DNA from: CAZJFC01 sp964545245
GTDB taxonomy: Bacteria; Pseudomonadota; Alphaproteobacteria; Rickettsiales; 21-14-0-20-44-7
Assembly (NCBI GenBank): GCA_964545245.1
Contig: CAZJFC010000008.1
Coordinates: 1 to 46,495, forward strand
Direction: 5' to 3'
Length of the DNA: 46,495 nt
Shown: positions 1 through 9,592 of the stretch, piece by piece
Position numbering within the stretch: position 1 is the stretch's first letter
Layout: the number at the start of each line of letters is the position of its first letter
The notes under the pieces: generated by a model
Seen by the model: only the letters and a program-made list of their open reading frames with translations
Database searches by the model: none
What the model was told of the DNA's origin: nothing
Made by a program: the position numbers and the translations under genes

Positions 1-1
1 G

Positions 2-1534
2 GACTACGCAGATCGGGAAATCACCGGCAATACCACCACCTATCTGGAAAAATCACTTAGTTCTGAGCTTTCCGCGAACGTAATTGACCTTTGCCCGGTT
101 GGCGCATTAACCAGCCGCCCTTACGCCTTCCACGCCCGCCCATGGGAACTCAAAAAAACCGAATCAATCGACGTGCTTGACGCTGTCGGCAGCAACATCC
201 GCATTGATACCCGCGGCAATGAGGTGATGCGCATCCTCCCGCGCAACAACGATGATGTGAACGAGGAATGGATCTCCGACAAAACCCGTTACGCCTGCGA
301 TGGCCTGAAAGTCCAGAGGCTTGACCGCCCTTATGTCAAAACCGGCGGCAAGCTGCAACCAGCCACATGGCAACAGGCATTTGACGCTATCCGCAAGAAA
401 ATCGAGAAGGTCGAGGCCAATGAAGTCGGCGTTATCGCTGGTGATTTGACTGACACCGAAACCATGTTCGCGGCAAAAAAACTGTTCACCACACTCGGCA
501 TTGAAAACATTGATTGCCGTCAGGATGGCTCGCTGATCGATGCCTCTAACCGCGCAGGATATCTGTTCAATACCACAATTTCCGGTATTGAAGAGGCAGA
601 TGCAATTTTGCTTATCGGCACAAACCCCCGCGTTGAAGCACCAATCATCAACGCGCGCATACGCAAGGCATGGCTGAACAACAACACGCCAATCGCCAAT
701 ATCGGCGCAAAACTCGACCTCACCTATGACTACCAGCAACTCGGTGACAACCCTTCAATACTCGATAAACTTGATTTCGCAGAAATTTTTGGCGAGGCGC
801 AAAAACCGATGGTAATAATTGGCGCTGCCGTATTCATCCGCCCGGATGCAAATGCAATTATTTCCGCGCTACAGAAATTGGGTTTCGCACGTAAAGGCTG
901 GAATGGTTTCAACGTACTTCACACCGCCGCAAGCCGTGTTGGCGGACTGGATGTTGGCTTCGTTCCGGGCAAGAAAGGTATCGCAACCGCCGAGATGCTT
1001 AAAGCCGTTGAAGATAAATCCCTGAAAATGCTGTTCCTTTTCGGCGCAGATGAGATTCCGGACAAGCATCTTAAAAACACCTTTGTGGTGTATATCGGCC
1101 ACCACGGCGACCTCGGCGCACGCAACGCAGACATTATACTTCCGGGCGCCGCATACACCGAAAAAGACGCAACTTACGTTAACACCGAAGGCCGCGTGCA
1201 ACGCACATACCGCGCCGTATTTCCGCCGGGTGAAGCACGCGAGGACTGGAAAATCATCCGCGCCCTTTCCGAAGAACTCAAAAATACATTGCCGTTCAAC
1301 ACGCTCGACGAATTAAGGGCGCTCATGGAAAAGGAAATCCCTCATCTTGCACAGGTCGACGCAATTGTTCCGGCTGAATGGAAGCCAAAAACCATCAACC
1401 AAAAACCATCAACCAAAAATTTTGAATACCCTATTCAAAATTTCTATATGACCGACCCTATCAGCCGCAATTCGCGCACAATGGCCGAATGCATCGCCGC
1501 CGCCGAAAACCGCGACAGGAAGGAGGCTGCATAA
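2..1534 (+). CDS. nuoG: NADH-quinone oxidoreductase subunit G (5' truncated)
   Basis: This is the C-terminal 510 residues of the large peripheral-arm subunit of complex I, which carries Fe-S clusters between the NADH module and the quinone site. The frame is open from base 2, so the gene begins upstream of the window. Near the visible N-terminus is VIDLCPVGALTSRPYAF, the end of the [4Fe-4S] cluster region, followed by the molybdopterin-oxidoreductase-like domain typical of NuoG. It ends in a TAATG junction with nuoH. Positions 1387-1414 hold an exact 14-bp tandem duplication that encodes a low-complexity TINQKPST stretch near the C-terminus and resembles the heptamer repeats found elsewhere in the window. 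Identification is confident; the 5' part is simply outside the window. Confidence 0.96.
   Translation, partial: DYADREITGNTTTYLEKSLSSELSANVIDLCPVGALTSRPYAFHARPWELKKTESIDVLDAVGSNIRIDTRGNEVMRILPRNNDDVNEEWISDKTRYACDGLKVQRLDRPYVKTGGKLQPATWQQAFDAIRKKIEKVEANEVGVIAGDLTDTETMFAAKKLFTTLGIENIDCRQDGSLIDASNRAGYLFNTTISGIEEADAILLIGTNPRVEAPIINARIRKAWLNNNTPIANIGAKLDLTYDYQQLGDNPSILDKLDFAEIFGEAQKPMVIIGAAVFIRPDANAIISALQKLGFARKGWNGFNVLHTAASRVGGLDVGFVPGKKGIATAEMLKAVEDKSLKMLFLFGADEIPDKHLKNTFVVYIGHHGDLGARNADIILPGAAYTEKDATYVNTEGRVQRTYRAVFPPGEAREDWKIIRALSEELKNTLPFNTLDELRALMEKEIPHLAQVDAIVPAEWKPKTINQKPSTKNFEYPIQNFYMTDPISRNSRTMAECIAAAENRDRKEAA
1387..1414 (+). repeat. 14-bp tandem duplication inside nuoG
   Basis: Two exact copies of aaaaaccatcaacc (1387-1400 and 1401-1414) lie in frame inside the nuoG tail. 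A related pair, accatcaacc and actatcaacc with starts 14 bp apart, lies inside aspS (43176-43199). The reverse complement ttgatgg is the unit of intergenic arrays at 41658-41685 and 44727-44761. Confidence 0.7.
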
Positions 1535-2571
1535 TGGAAGCTTACCTTGGTGAATACGCATATCTCTGGACGGACTACGTCTGGCCGCTGCTGAAGATAC
1601 TTGGCCGCATCCTGCTTATCACCCTGCCGCTGCTCATCACGGTTGCCTACCTCACTTATATGGAGCGCAAGGTGATCGCGTGGATGCAGCTCAGGAAAGG
1701 CCCCAACGTGGTCGGCCCGTTCGGCCTTCTGCAACCTTTTGCCGATGGCGTGAAGCTGATGTCGAAAGAGCTTCTCCTGCCGACAATGGCCAATAAAGCG
1801 CTGTTCATCCTTGCGCCAATGATAACCTTCACCCTCGCCCTTGTGGGCTGGGCGGTTATTCCATTTGACTACCGCCTTGTGCTGGCGGATATCAACGTAG
1901 GCGTACTTTACCTCCTCGCCATTTCCTCGCTCGGCGTTTATGGCATCATCATCGCAGGCTGGGCATCAAACTCCAAATACCCGTTCCTCGGCGCGATCCG
2001 CTCCGCCGCGCAGATGGTTTCATATGAGGTTTCGATCGGCCTTGTCATCATCACCGTGTTGCTTTGTGCAGGTTCGCTCAATCTTTCCGCCATCGTCGAA
2101 GCGCAGCGCAATATGTGGTATGTCATCCCGCTTTTCCCGATGTTCGTCATCTTCTTTATTTCCATCCTCGCCGAAACCAACCGCCACCCGTTTGACCTCC
2201 CCGAAGCCGAAGCCGAGCTTGTCGCCGGCTACAACGTTGAATATTCCTCAACCACCTTTGCCCTGTTCTTCCTTGGCGAATATGCCAACATGATTTTAAT
2301 GTCGGCCTATGCCACCGTGCTGTTCCTCGGCGGCTGGCTTGCACCGCATCCTTCGCTTGAGTTCATCCCCGGCGTGGTGTGGTTCTGCCTCAAGATATTC
2401 CTTTGCCTCTTCGTGTTCATCTGGGCGCGCGCTACGCTTCCGCGTTACCGCTACGACCAGTTAATGCGCCTCGGCTGGAAAGTGTTCCTCCCGCTTTCGC
2501 TCATTGCGGTAGTTGTGGTTGCAGGCGTATTGTTATATATGGGCTGGCTGCCTAATCAGGTGAGGGTTTAG
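1534..2571 (+). CDS. nuoH: NADH-quinone oxidoreductase subunit H
   Basis: This is the membrane subunit of complex I that joins the peripheral and membrane arms and forms much of the quinone chamber. It has 345 residues and about eight or nine hydrophobic segments. Family motifs are visible: RKGPNVVGPFGLLQPFADG near residue 45, and the acidic quinone-loop motif ETNRHPFDLPEAEAELVAGY in the middle of the protein. An upstream in-frame start at 1489 exists, but the ATG at 1534 is chosen because aggagg at 1521-1526 is a strong ribosome binding site and the start overlaps the nuoG stop by one base, which suggests translational coupling. Confidence 0.96.
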   Translation: MEAYLGEYAYLWTDYVWPLLKILGRILLITLPLLITVAYLTYMERKVIAWMQLRKGPNVVGPFGLLQPFADGVKLMSKELLLPTMANKALFILAPMITFTLALVGWAVIPFDYRLVLADINVGVLYLLAISSLGVYGIIIAGWASNSKYPFLGAIRSAAQMVSYEVSIGLVIITVLLCAGSLNLSAIVEAQRNMWYVIPLFPMFVIFFISILAETNRHPFDLPEAEAELVAGYNVEYSSTTFALFFLGEYANMILMSAYATVLFLGGWLAPHPSLEFIPGVVWFCLKIFLCLFVFIWARATLPRYRYDQLMRLGWKVFLPLSLIAVVVVAGVLLYMGWLPNQVRV

Positions 2572-2573
2572 TT

Positions 2574-3053
2574 ATGTTCCAGGCAAAAGCATTCCTGATT
2601 CTTGAAATTGCCGCAGGGTTCATGAAAACCCTGAAATATTTCCTGTTCAAACGCGCGGTAACACTCAACTATCCTTATGAAAAAGGCCCTATCTCCGCCC
2701 GGTTCCGCGGCGAACACGCACTGCGCCGTTATGCCAACGGCGAAGAACGCTGCATCGCCTGCAAACTCTGCGAGGCAATCTGCCCGGCACAAGCCATCAC
2801 CATTGAAGCAGAGGTACGCGAGGATGGTTCACGCCGCACCACAAAATATGATATCGACATGACGAAATGCATCTATTGTGGTTTCTGCGAAGAAGCCTGC
2901 CCGGTCGATGCAATAGTCGAAGGCCCGAATTTTGAATTTGCCACCTTCACCCGCGAAGAGCTTTACTACAACAAAGATAAGTTACTCGCCAACGGCGATA
3001 GATGGGAGCGTGAAATCGCTTATAACATTGCAGAGAGGGCTAAATTCAAATGA
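2574..3053 (+). CDS. nuoI: NADH-quinone oxidoreductase subunit I (2x[4Fe-4S])
   Basis: This is the ferredoxin-like subunit of complex I that carries clusters N6a and N6b and passes electrons towards N2. The 159-residue protein has two complete cysteine motifs: C60-x2-C63-x2-C66-x3-C70-P and C99-x2-C102-x2-C105-x3-C109-P. An amphipathic N-terminal helix precedes them. It starts two bases after the nuoH stop and overlaps nuoJ by four bases (ATGA). The length is normal for alphaproteobacterial and mitochondrial (TYKY) homologues. Confidence 0.97.
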   Translation: MFQAKAFLILEIAAGFMKTLKYFLFKRAVTLNYPYEKGPISARFRGEHALRRYANGEERCIACKLCEAICPAQAITIEAEVREDGSRRTTKYDIDMTKCIYCGFCEEACPVDAIVEGPNFEFATFTREELYYNKDKLLANGDRWEREIAYNIAERAKFK

Positions 3054-3664
3054 TAGCTACACTCGTATTTTATGTTTTTGCTACACTGCTCGTCGGGTCG
3101 TCACTCGCGGTGGTAATCCTGCGCAACCCGGTGCATAGCGTTCTTTTTCTTATTCTAGCCTTCTTCAACGCCGCAGGTCTGTTCGTGATGATGGGCGCCG
3201 AATTCCTCGCTATGCTGCTGGTTATCGTATATGTTGGCGCAGTTGCGGTTCTGTTCCTTTTCGTGGTGATGATGCTCAACGTGGAGGCGGAAACCTTCCG
3301 GCGCGGGCTTTCCAGATATTTCCTACCGGGCACGCTGGTTGCCCTGCTCCTTCTGGCAGAATTCGTCATGCTCTACTCGGTGAATGACTCGATTGCGACT
3401 TCTTCACTGCGCCTTCATGCGCCGGTCGACCGTTCAATCACCAATACCGAAGCGCTTGGCCGTATCCTTTACACCGATTATATCTTCCTGTTCCAGACAG
3501 CGGGGCTGGTTCTGCTGGTCGCAATGATCGGCGCGATCGTGCTGACCTTCACCCCGCGCCAGCGTATGCGCAAGCAGGTGATTGCCGCGCAGAATTCGCG
3601 CAAACCTTCTGAAACCATGGAAGTTGTCAAAGTCGAAACCGGGAAAGGAGTGGATTATGAATAG
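3050..3664 (+). CDS. nuoJ: NADH-quinone oxidoreductase subunit J
   Basis: This is the ND6-like membrane subunit of complex I. The 204-residue protein has five hydrophobic segments and the conserved third-helix region GAEFLAMLLVIVYVGAVAV, where helix distortion is linked to coupling. The N-terminal NPVHSVLFLILAF motif is also typical. The start overlaps nuoI by four bases. The hydrophilic C-terminal tail of roughly 35 residues is longer than strictly needed for the fold but is not unusual in Alphaproteobacteria. Confidence 0.95.
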   Translation: MIATLVFYVFATLLVGSSLAVVILRNPVHSVLFLILAFFNAAGLFVMMGAEFLAMLLVIVYVGAVAVLFLFVVMMLNVEAETFRRGLSRYFLPGTLVALLLLAEFVMLYSVNDSIATSSLRLHAPVDRSITNTEALGRILYTDYIFLFQTAGLVLLVAMIGAIVLTFTPRQRMRKQVIAAQNSRKPSETMEVVKVETGKGVDYE

Positions 3665-3977
3665 CGCTGTTGAAATCGGCCTCAACCATTATCTCATCCT
3701 TAGCGCAATCATATTCGTGATTGGCGTCTGCGGGCTGTTCATCAACAAAAAAAGTATCATTACCATCTTAATGTCGATTGAACTGATGCTACTCGCCGTG
3801 AACATTAACATGGTCGCGTTCTCCACCCATTTAGGCGATTTGACGGGACAGATCTTTACATTATTCATTCTCACCGTTGCCGCTGCCGAAGCTGCAATCG
3901 GCCTTGCGATTCTGGTTGCGTTCTACCGCAACCGTAACACAATCCATGTCGAAGACATTAACGAGTTGAAGGGATAA
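3657..3977 (+). CDS. nuoK: NADH-quinone oxidoreductase subunit K
   Basis: This is the ND4L-like subunit: 106 residues with three transmembrane helices. The intramembrane glutamates of the proton path are visible in MSIELMLLAVNIN and in the AAAEAAIGLAI helix. The ATG at 3657 is preferred over an in-frame start at 3582 because aaaggag (3644-3650) lies just upstream and the resulting length matches the family. It overlaps the end of nuoJ by eight bases. Confidence 0.96.
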   Translation: MNSAVEIGLNHYLILSAIIFVIGVCGLFINKKSIITILMSIELMLLAVNINMVAFSTHLGDLTGQIFTLFILTVAAAEAAIGLAILVAFYRNRNTIHVEDINELKG

Positions 3978-3978
3978 G

Positions 3979-4590
3979 ATGGGGTTTTTAAGCAGCATAC
4001 TCAAACTTCTGGTAGTCGGCGCAATAGTATTCGCCGCATATGTCGCCGTATACAGCCACATCAACAAAGCTGAGAACATAACCCTGACCTTTGCCGACGG
4101 CTCAATTGCCACTGTAAACATCCCTCAGGGATGGGAAAAACCGAGCGGTTCATTCGTTGCAAATTTTATTGCCATAAAATCATATCTGTTCAATTGCGTG
4201 TTCGGCGATTATTGCGGAAGCAAACCTTTCAGCAATGAATATTCAAAACGTCTTGCAAGCAGGACAGGGGCAAAATCGCCGGAAGAATATGTCTCCTTTA
4301 CAGTTGAAGCCGTAGATGAACCAATAACCCGCTGTGACCACAAAATCCGCTTTGCTGATGGCGGGGTATATAACTGCCAGTGGGACAGGAACACTAAACT
4401 CATTACCTTCGTTCCTGATGCCGCAGACGTTTTTGCACGCAGGAAGGTCAGGGTTCGCATCCGCGTTTCCAATGATAAAATGATTGTTTTCAATTCAAGT
4501 TTCCGCAGCCCGCCGGTAGATCATGAAGATATTATCAAAACAATCGCCGCAGCGGCAGGCTCAATCACTTACAGCAGGGCAACAAAATGA
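3979..4590 (+). CDS. Unknown membrane-anchored protein in the nuo operon
   Basis: I do not recognise this 203-residue protein. It lies between nuoK (one-base gap) and nuoL (four-base ATGA overlap), so it is almost certainly translated with complex I. Residues about 7-25 form one hydrophobic segment, an uncleaved anchor or signal peptide. The rest is soluble and should be periplasmic if the anchor is N-in. Four cysteines (C73, C79, C119, C133) could make two disulfides. The body is rich in beta-prone stretches and ends in a helix. In most alphaproteobacterial operons nuoK is followed directly by nuoL, so this is an inserted gene. It might be an assembly factor, an accessory subunit or an unrelated passenger; nothing in the sequence decides this. 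Confidence 0.8.
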   Translation: MGFLSSILKLLVVGAIVFAAYVAVYSHINKAENITLTFADGSIATVNIPQGWEKPSGSFVANFIAIKSYLFNCVFGDYCGSKPFSNEYSKRLASRTGAKSPEEYVSFTVEAVDEPITRCDHKIRFADGGVYNCQWDRNTKLITFVPDAADVFARRKVRVRIRVSNDKMIVFNSSFRSPPVDHEDIIKTIAAAAGSITYSRATK

Positions 4591-6590
4591 TTGAAAAACT
4601 TATCCTTTTCCTGCCATTAATCGGCGCGTTGCTTGCCGGGCTTAATTCCGGACGCATGAACTTCCGCCTTGCGCAGGTAATAACCACTTCCCTGCTGATG
4701 ATTTCGGCCATACTTTCGGTTATCGTATTCAACGACGTTGCGCTGAATGGCAACGAGCGTACCACTACAATTGCTTCATGGATAGCCTCCGGCGACTTCA
4801 CCGCAGACTGGTCAATCAAACTTGATTCCTTAACCGCCATCATGCTGGTAGTCGTCACCGGGGTTTCTTCCCTCGTCCATCTTTATTCAATCGGATACAT
4901 GGATGAAGACCCGCATAAGCAGCGCTTTATGGCCTATCTTTCGCTGTTCACCTTCTTCATGCTGATCCTCGTCACCGCCGATAACTTCATCCAGATGTTC
5001 GTAGGCTGGGAAGGCGTGGGGCTTTGCTCATATCTGCTTATCGGTTTCTGGTTCAAGAAAGAATCCGCCAACAATGCCTCGATGAAAGCTTTCCTTGTCA
5101 ACCGCGTGGGCGATTTCGGCTTTATCCTTGGTATCGCGGCAATTTTTGTCCTGTTCGGCAATGTAACCTTTGCCGGGGTTTTCCCTAACGTCGAAACCTT
5201 CAAGGATACTAACTGGCAAATCCTCGGCTATGAAGTCCACGCCTTGACCCTCATCTGCATCCTGCTGTTTATCGGCGCGATGGGTAAATCCGCCCAGCTT
5301 GGCCTGCATACATGGCTGCCGGACGCGATGGAAGGCCCAACCCCGGTTTCCGCCCTCATCCACGCCGCAACAATGGTTACCGCAGGCGTGTTCATGGTTG
5401 CGCGCTGCTCACCGCTGTTTGAATTCGCGCCGGATGCGCTGCTGGTCGTAACTGCCGTTGGCGCGGCAACCGCCCTGTTTGCGGGAACTGTCGCCCTCAC
5501 CCAGAATGACATCAAAAAAGTTATCGCATATTCCACCTGCTCACAGCTTGGATACATGATTATGGCTTGCGGCCTTTCTGCCTATGGCGCGGCAATATTC
5601 CACCTTGCCACCCACGCATTCTTCAAGGCGCTGTTGTTCCTTGGCGCTGGTTCCGTAATCCACGCCATGCACCATGAACAGGATATGCGCAATATGGGCG
5701 GATTGTGGAAAAAAATTCCGTTCACCTATGCCATGATGTGGGTTGGCTCGCTTGCGATTATCGGTGCACCGCTGCTCGCCGGATATTACTCAAAAGAAGC
5801 CATCCTTGCAGCGGCCTCTGTTTCCGCAAAGCCGCTGGCTGATTTTGCCTTCTGGATGGGTTTTGTTACCGCGCTCCTTACCTCATTCTATTCCTTCCGC
5901 CTGCTGTTCATGACCTTCCACGGCAAGCCGCGTGACCATCACGCTTATGACCACGCGCACGAATCCCCCCTCGTTATGCTCATTCCTCTGGGCATCCTCG
6001 CATTCGGCGCTGCCCTGTCAGGCTATTATGGCCAGGAAATCCTCGGCATAATCGATGGCACCAAGAAATTCTGGAACGAGGCGATTTTTGTCCTGCCGGA
6101 AAACAACATCCTGAAAGGCCTGCACCACCATGTTGAAGAAATCCACAATGGCCGCACCGACGCGCTACACATGATTCTCCAGCTTTCAGCGGTGGCGGTA
6201 GCGCTGGCTTATTTCATCTATGCCATCAAGTTCGATACCATCCCGGCGAAACTCGCGAAAATGTTCCGCCCGCTCTATAATTTTTCGCTCAATAAATGGT
6301 ATTTCGACGAGCTTTATAACTTCCTGTTCATCCGCCCGACTCTCTGGCTTGCGGATAAATTCTGGAAGATCATGGACATAAAATACATCGACGGCATGCC
6401 GAACGGCGCAGCCAATATTTCCAAACGCCTCGGCGCACGTATGAGCAGTTTCCAGACCGGGTACATCTTCCAATACGCTTATGTCATTATCGCCGCCGTA
6501 GTTATCATCCTTGGCTTTTACGTATTCCTGAATAGCGGCAACGCGCCGGGAACTAATACATTGCCTGTAACCAGGGGAGGTGTTAGTTAA
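4587..6590 (+). CDS. nuoL: NADH-quinone oxidoreductase subunit L
   Basis: This is the distal antiporter-like proton-pumping subunit of complex I, with the long lateral helix. The 667-residue protein has many transmembrane segments. The key channel lysine is K234 in AMGKSAQLGLHTWLPDAM, followed by the strongly conserved EGPTPVSALIHAATMV. Histidine-rich loops such as HGKPRDHHAYDHAH occur in the C-terminal half, before the lateral helix and final anchor. The ATG overlaps the stop of the preceding unknown gene, and nuoM follows after five bases. The length is slightly above that of E. coli NuoL. Confidence 0.97.
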   Translation: MIEKLILFLPLIGALLAGLNSGRMNFRLAQVITTSLLMISAILSVIVFNDVALNGNERTTTIASWIASGDFTADWSIKLDSLTAIMLVVVTGVSSLVHLYSIGYMDEDPHKQRFMAYLSLFTFFMLILVTADNFIQMFVGWEGVGLCSYLLIGFWFKKESANNASMKAFLVNRVGDFGFILGIAAIFVLFGNVTFAGVFPNVETFKDTNWQILGYEVHALTLICILLFIGAMGKSAQLGLHTWLPDAMEGPTPVSALIHAATMVTAGVFMVARCSPLFEFAPDALLVVTAVGAATALFAGTVALTQNDIKKVIAYSTCSQLGYMIMACGLSAYGAAIFHLATHAFFKALLFLGAGSVIHAMHHEQDMRNMGGLWKKIPFTYAMMWVGSLAIIGAPLLAGYYSKEAILAAASVSAKPLADFAFWMGFVTALLTSFYSFRLLFMTFHGKPRDHHAYDHAHESPLVMLIPLGILAFGAALSGYYGQEILGIIDGTKKFWNEAIFVLPENNILKGLHHHVEEIHNGRTDALHMILQLSAVAVALAYFIYAIKFDTIPAKLAKMFRPLYNFSLNKWYFDELYNFLFIRPTLWLADKFWKIMDIKYIDGMPNGAANISKRLGARMSSFQTGYIFQYAYVIIAAVVIILGFYVFLNSGNAPGTNTLPVTRGGVS

Positions 6591-6595
6591 ACCGC

Positions 6596-8083
6596 ATGTT
6601 AGGATTACCGATATTATCAATTGCGATTTTCCTCCCTATTGTCGGCGCACTCGGCATATTGCTGATGATAAAAGGCAATGATGAAATCGCCCGCCGCAAC
6701 GCGCGCAACACCGCTGTTTTCACCACAATCGCCACTTTCATCTGGTCGTTGCTGCTTTGCATTTCGTTCGAGCCTGCGAATGCCGGTTTCCAATATGTTG
6801 AAAAATACCAGTGGCTCGCCGGCTATAAAATCTATTACCACCTTGGCATTGACGGCATCTCCCTCACCATGATTCTACTCACCACCTTCCTTACCCCGCT
6901 TTGCATCCTTGCAAGCTGGAGCATCAAGGAGCGCGTGAAGGAGTTCATGATCTGCTTCCTGCTGATGGAGGGCCTTGTCATCGGCGTGTTTGCCGCGCTT
7001 GATATGGTCCTGTTCTACCTGTTCTTCGAGGCGGTGCTTATCCCAATGTTCCTTATCATCGGCATCTGGGGCGGTAAAAACCGCGTATATGCCGCGTTCA
7101 AATTCTTCCTCTACACCTTCGCTGGTTCGGTCCTGCTCCTCATCGCCACAATCTACATGTATGGCGTGGCGGGAACCAGCTCAATCCCGGTGCTGATGGA
7201 GGTTATCCCAACGCTTGGGCTTAGCGTGCAATGCTGGCTGTGGCTGGCGCTGTTTGCTTCCTTCGCGGTTAAAGTCCCGATGTGGCCGTTTCACACCTGG
7301 CTCCCGGACGCGCACGTTCAGGCACCAACCGCAGGTTCGGTGATTCTGGCGGGCGTGCTCCTGAAAATGGGCGCTTATGGCTTCCTGCGTTTCTCGCTCC
7401 CTATGCTTCCGCAGGCAAGCATCGTGTTTGCCGATATGGTTTATATCCTCAGCATTATCGCCATTATCTACACCTCACTGGTAGCCCTTGTGCAGACCGA
7501 CATGAAAAAGCTCATCGCCTATTCATCCGTTGCGCATATGGGTTACGTCACCCTCGGTATTTTCTGCTTCAACCAGCAGGGTATCGACGGCGCAATTTTC
7601 CAGATGATAAGCCACGGCCTTGTTTCCGGCGCGTTATTCCTTTGCGTCGGCGTGGTTTACGAACGCCAGCACACACGTGAACTTTCTGATTTCGGCGGCC
7701 TCACCGAGCGCATGCCGCGTTACGCGCTGCTGTTCATGGTGTTCACCATGGCTTCGGTCGGCCTTCCTGCGACTTCCGGCTTCGTGGGCGAGTTCATCAC
7801 TTTCATGGCCGCATATCAGGTCAGCCCGTTCCTTGCCGCTTTTGCCGCAACCGGCGTTGTTTTCGGCGCAGCCTATATGCTCTGGCTTTACCGCAAGGTC
7901 ATGTTCGGCGAACTTAACCCTTCCTGCAAAAACATCCGCGACGTGAATGACAGGGAATATATCAGCCTCACCATCCTTGCCGTGCTGGTGATCCTTTTCG
8001 GCCTGCAACCTAACATCATTTTCAGCGTTACCGACGCACCGGTCAAACAAATACTATTTCAGATGGGTAAACTAAATGGATAG
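6596..8083 (+). CDS. nuoM: NADH-quinone oxidoreductase subunit M
   Basis: This is the ND4-like antiporter subunit of complex I (495 residues). Conserved charged residues of the proton path are present: E145 in FYLFFEAVLIPM and K226 in AVKVPMWPFHTWLPDAH. The QAPTAGSVILAGVLLKMGAYG motif region of the family follows. It starts five bases after nuoL and overlaps nuoN by eight bases. All features are standard for the family. Confidence 0.97.
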   Translation: MLGLPILSIAIFLPIVGALGILLMIKGNDEIARRNARNTAVFTTIATFIWSLLLCISFEPANAGFQYVEKYQWLAGYKIYYHLGIDGISLTMILLTTFLTPLCILASWSIKERVKEFMICFLLMEGLVIGVFAALDMVLFYLFFEAVLIPMFLIIGIWGGKNRVYAAFKFFLYTFAGSVLLLIATIYMYGVAGTSSIPVLMEVIPTLGLSVQCWLWLALFASFAVKVPMWPFHTWLPDAHVQAPTAGSVILAGVLLKMGAYGFLRFSLPMLPQASIVFADMVYILSIIAIIYTSLVALVQTDMKKLIAYSSVAHMGYVTLGIFCFNQQGIDGAIFQMISHGLVSGALFLCVGVVYERQHTRELSDFGGLTERMPRYALLFMVFTMASVGLPATSGFVGEFITFMAAYQVSPFLAAFAATGVVFGAAYMLWLYRKVMFGELNPSCKNIRDVNDREYISLTILAVLVILFGLQPNIIFSVTDAPVKQILFQMGKLNG

Positions 8084-9557
8084 CGCGAATATCTCATCGG
8101 CGATTCTGGCGGCCTTACCGGAAATTATTCTGGCAGTTGGGGCAATGGCCATGCTTATGACCGGCGTTTTCATCAAGAATTCCGGCGCGGCTTCGCTTGC
8201 TGTTTCCCGTTTTGCCCTGATAACGCTTTCAGTCGCGCTGGCCTCAATTTACTTTGTGCCGCAACTCAAGACCGATTATTTCAATGACCTTTTTCTCATT
8301 GACGGCTTTGCGCTGTTCTCAAAAATCGTCATTATCTTCAGCGCGGCGATTGTGCTGATGATGAGCATTTCCTACCTTGATGACAAAGCCAACAACATCG
8401 GTTTTGAATATTCCATCATCGTCATTCTTTCGGTGGTGGGTATGCTCATCATGGTTTCCGCGAATGACCTGATGACGCTTTACCTCGGCCTTGAGCTGCA
8501 AAGCCTTAGTCTTTACGTGCTTGCCGCAATGCGCCGGACAGACCGCTACAGTTCCGAAGCCGCGATCAAATATTTCGTGCTGGGCGCACTGGCGAGCGGC
8601 ATATTGCTTTACGGCGCTTCGCTGGTTTATGGCTTCCTCGGCAGCACCAATTTCAACAACATTTCACAGGTTCTTGCTTCCCATGAACAACTCCCTAAAG
8701 CTGTAATCGTCGGCCTTGTTCTGGTCGCTACCGGCCTGTGCTTTAAAATTTCCGCCGCGCCATTCCATATGTGGACGCCGGACGTTTATGAAGGCGTGCC
8801 GACACCCGTCACCGCGTTTTTTGCCATCGTGCCGAAGCTTGCGGCGATGAGCCTGATTATCCGCATTTTTGTCGAAATCTTCCATGAATTCTCGGCTGTA
8901 TGGCAGCAGGTCATTATCGCAATTTCGGTAATGTCCATGTTCGTTGGCGCGTTTGGCGGCTTGTGGCAAGGCAATATCAAACGCCTTCTGGCCTACAGCT
9001 CAATCGGCCATATGGGTTACGCGCTGCTTGGCGTTTGCGCCAATACTGAATTGGGCGTGCAATCCGTCCTCGCTTATTTCATTATCTACATCCTCAACTC
9101 CATCGCTATCTTCTCCGTCATCCTTTCCACCCGCGTGCGTCAGGGTATTGACGAAAACATGGTTGAGAAGATTGACCACTTCAAAGGGCTTTCCCGCTCA
9201 CATCCGGTTATAGCCGCCCTGTTCACGCTGATGCTCGTTTCCATGATCGGCCTGCCATTCCCTCCATATCCGGGCTTCTTCGGCAAGTTCTTCGTGTTCA
9301 GCGCCGCAATCAGCGCAAACCTTTATATCCTCGCCGTGCTGGGTATGGTTGCCTCGGTCATCGCGGCTTATTACTACCTCCGTATCATTAAACTGATGTA
9401 TTTTGATACTCTGGAAGAAAACATCCGCGTGGAAGTCAGGCTCGACCCTCTCAACGCCTTCGTTACCGTCCTTGCCTTGATCGGCAGCGCGGCGGTTTTC
9501 CTTTATCCTTCCCTGATACTCGACATTGCCGGGAAAGCGGCGGGAAGCTTGTTCTAG
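8076..9557 (+). CDS. nuoN: NADH-quinone oxidoreductase subunit N
   Basis: This is the ND2-like antiporter subunit and the last gene of the nuo operon (493 residues, about 14 transmembrane segments). The family region FKISAAPFHMWTPDVYEG contains the channel lysine (about K224), and KRLLAYSSIGHMGY follows. The start codon lies inside the end of nuoM. No clear rho-independent terminator separates it from birA 35 bases downstream, so transcription may continue into the cofactor and RNase genes, an arrangement seen in other Alphaproteobacteria. Confidence 0.97.
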   Translation: MDSANISSAILAALPEIILAVGAMAMLMTGVFIKNSGAASLAVSRFALITLSVALASIYFVPQLKTDYFNDLFLIDGFALFSKIVIIFSAAIVLMMSISYLDDKANNIGFEYSIIVILSVVGMLIMVSANDLMTLYLGLELQSLSLYVLAAMRRTDRYSSEAAIKYFVLGALASGILLYGASLVYGFLGSTNFNNISQVLASHEQLPKAVIVGLVLVATGLCFKISAAPFHMWTPDVYEGVPTPVTAFFAIVPKLAAMSLIIRIFVEIFHEFSAVWQQVIIAISVMSMFVGAFGGLWQGNIKRLLAYSSIGHMGYALLGVCANTELGVQSVLAYFIIYILNSIAIFSVILSTRVRQGIDENMVEKIDHFKGLSRSHPVIAALFTLMLVSMIGLPFPPYPGFFGKFFVFSAAISANLYILAVLGMVASVIAAYYYLRIIKLMYFDTLEENIRVEVRLDPLNAFVTVLALIGSAAVFLYPSLILDIAGKAAGSLF

Positions 9558-9592
9558 TTGTAATCTAATGTGTTTCAGGCTATTTTCCGCGC

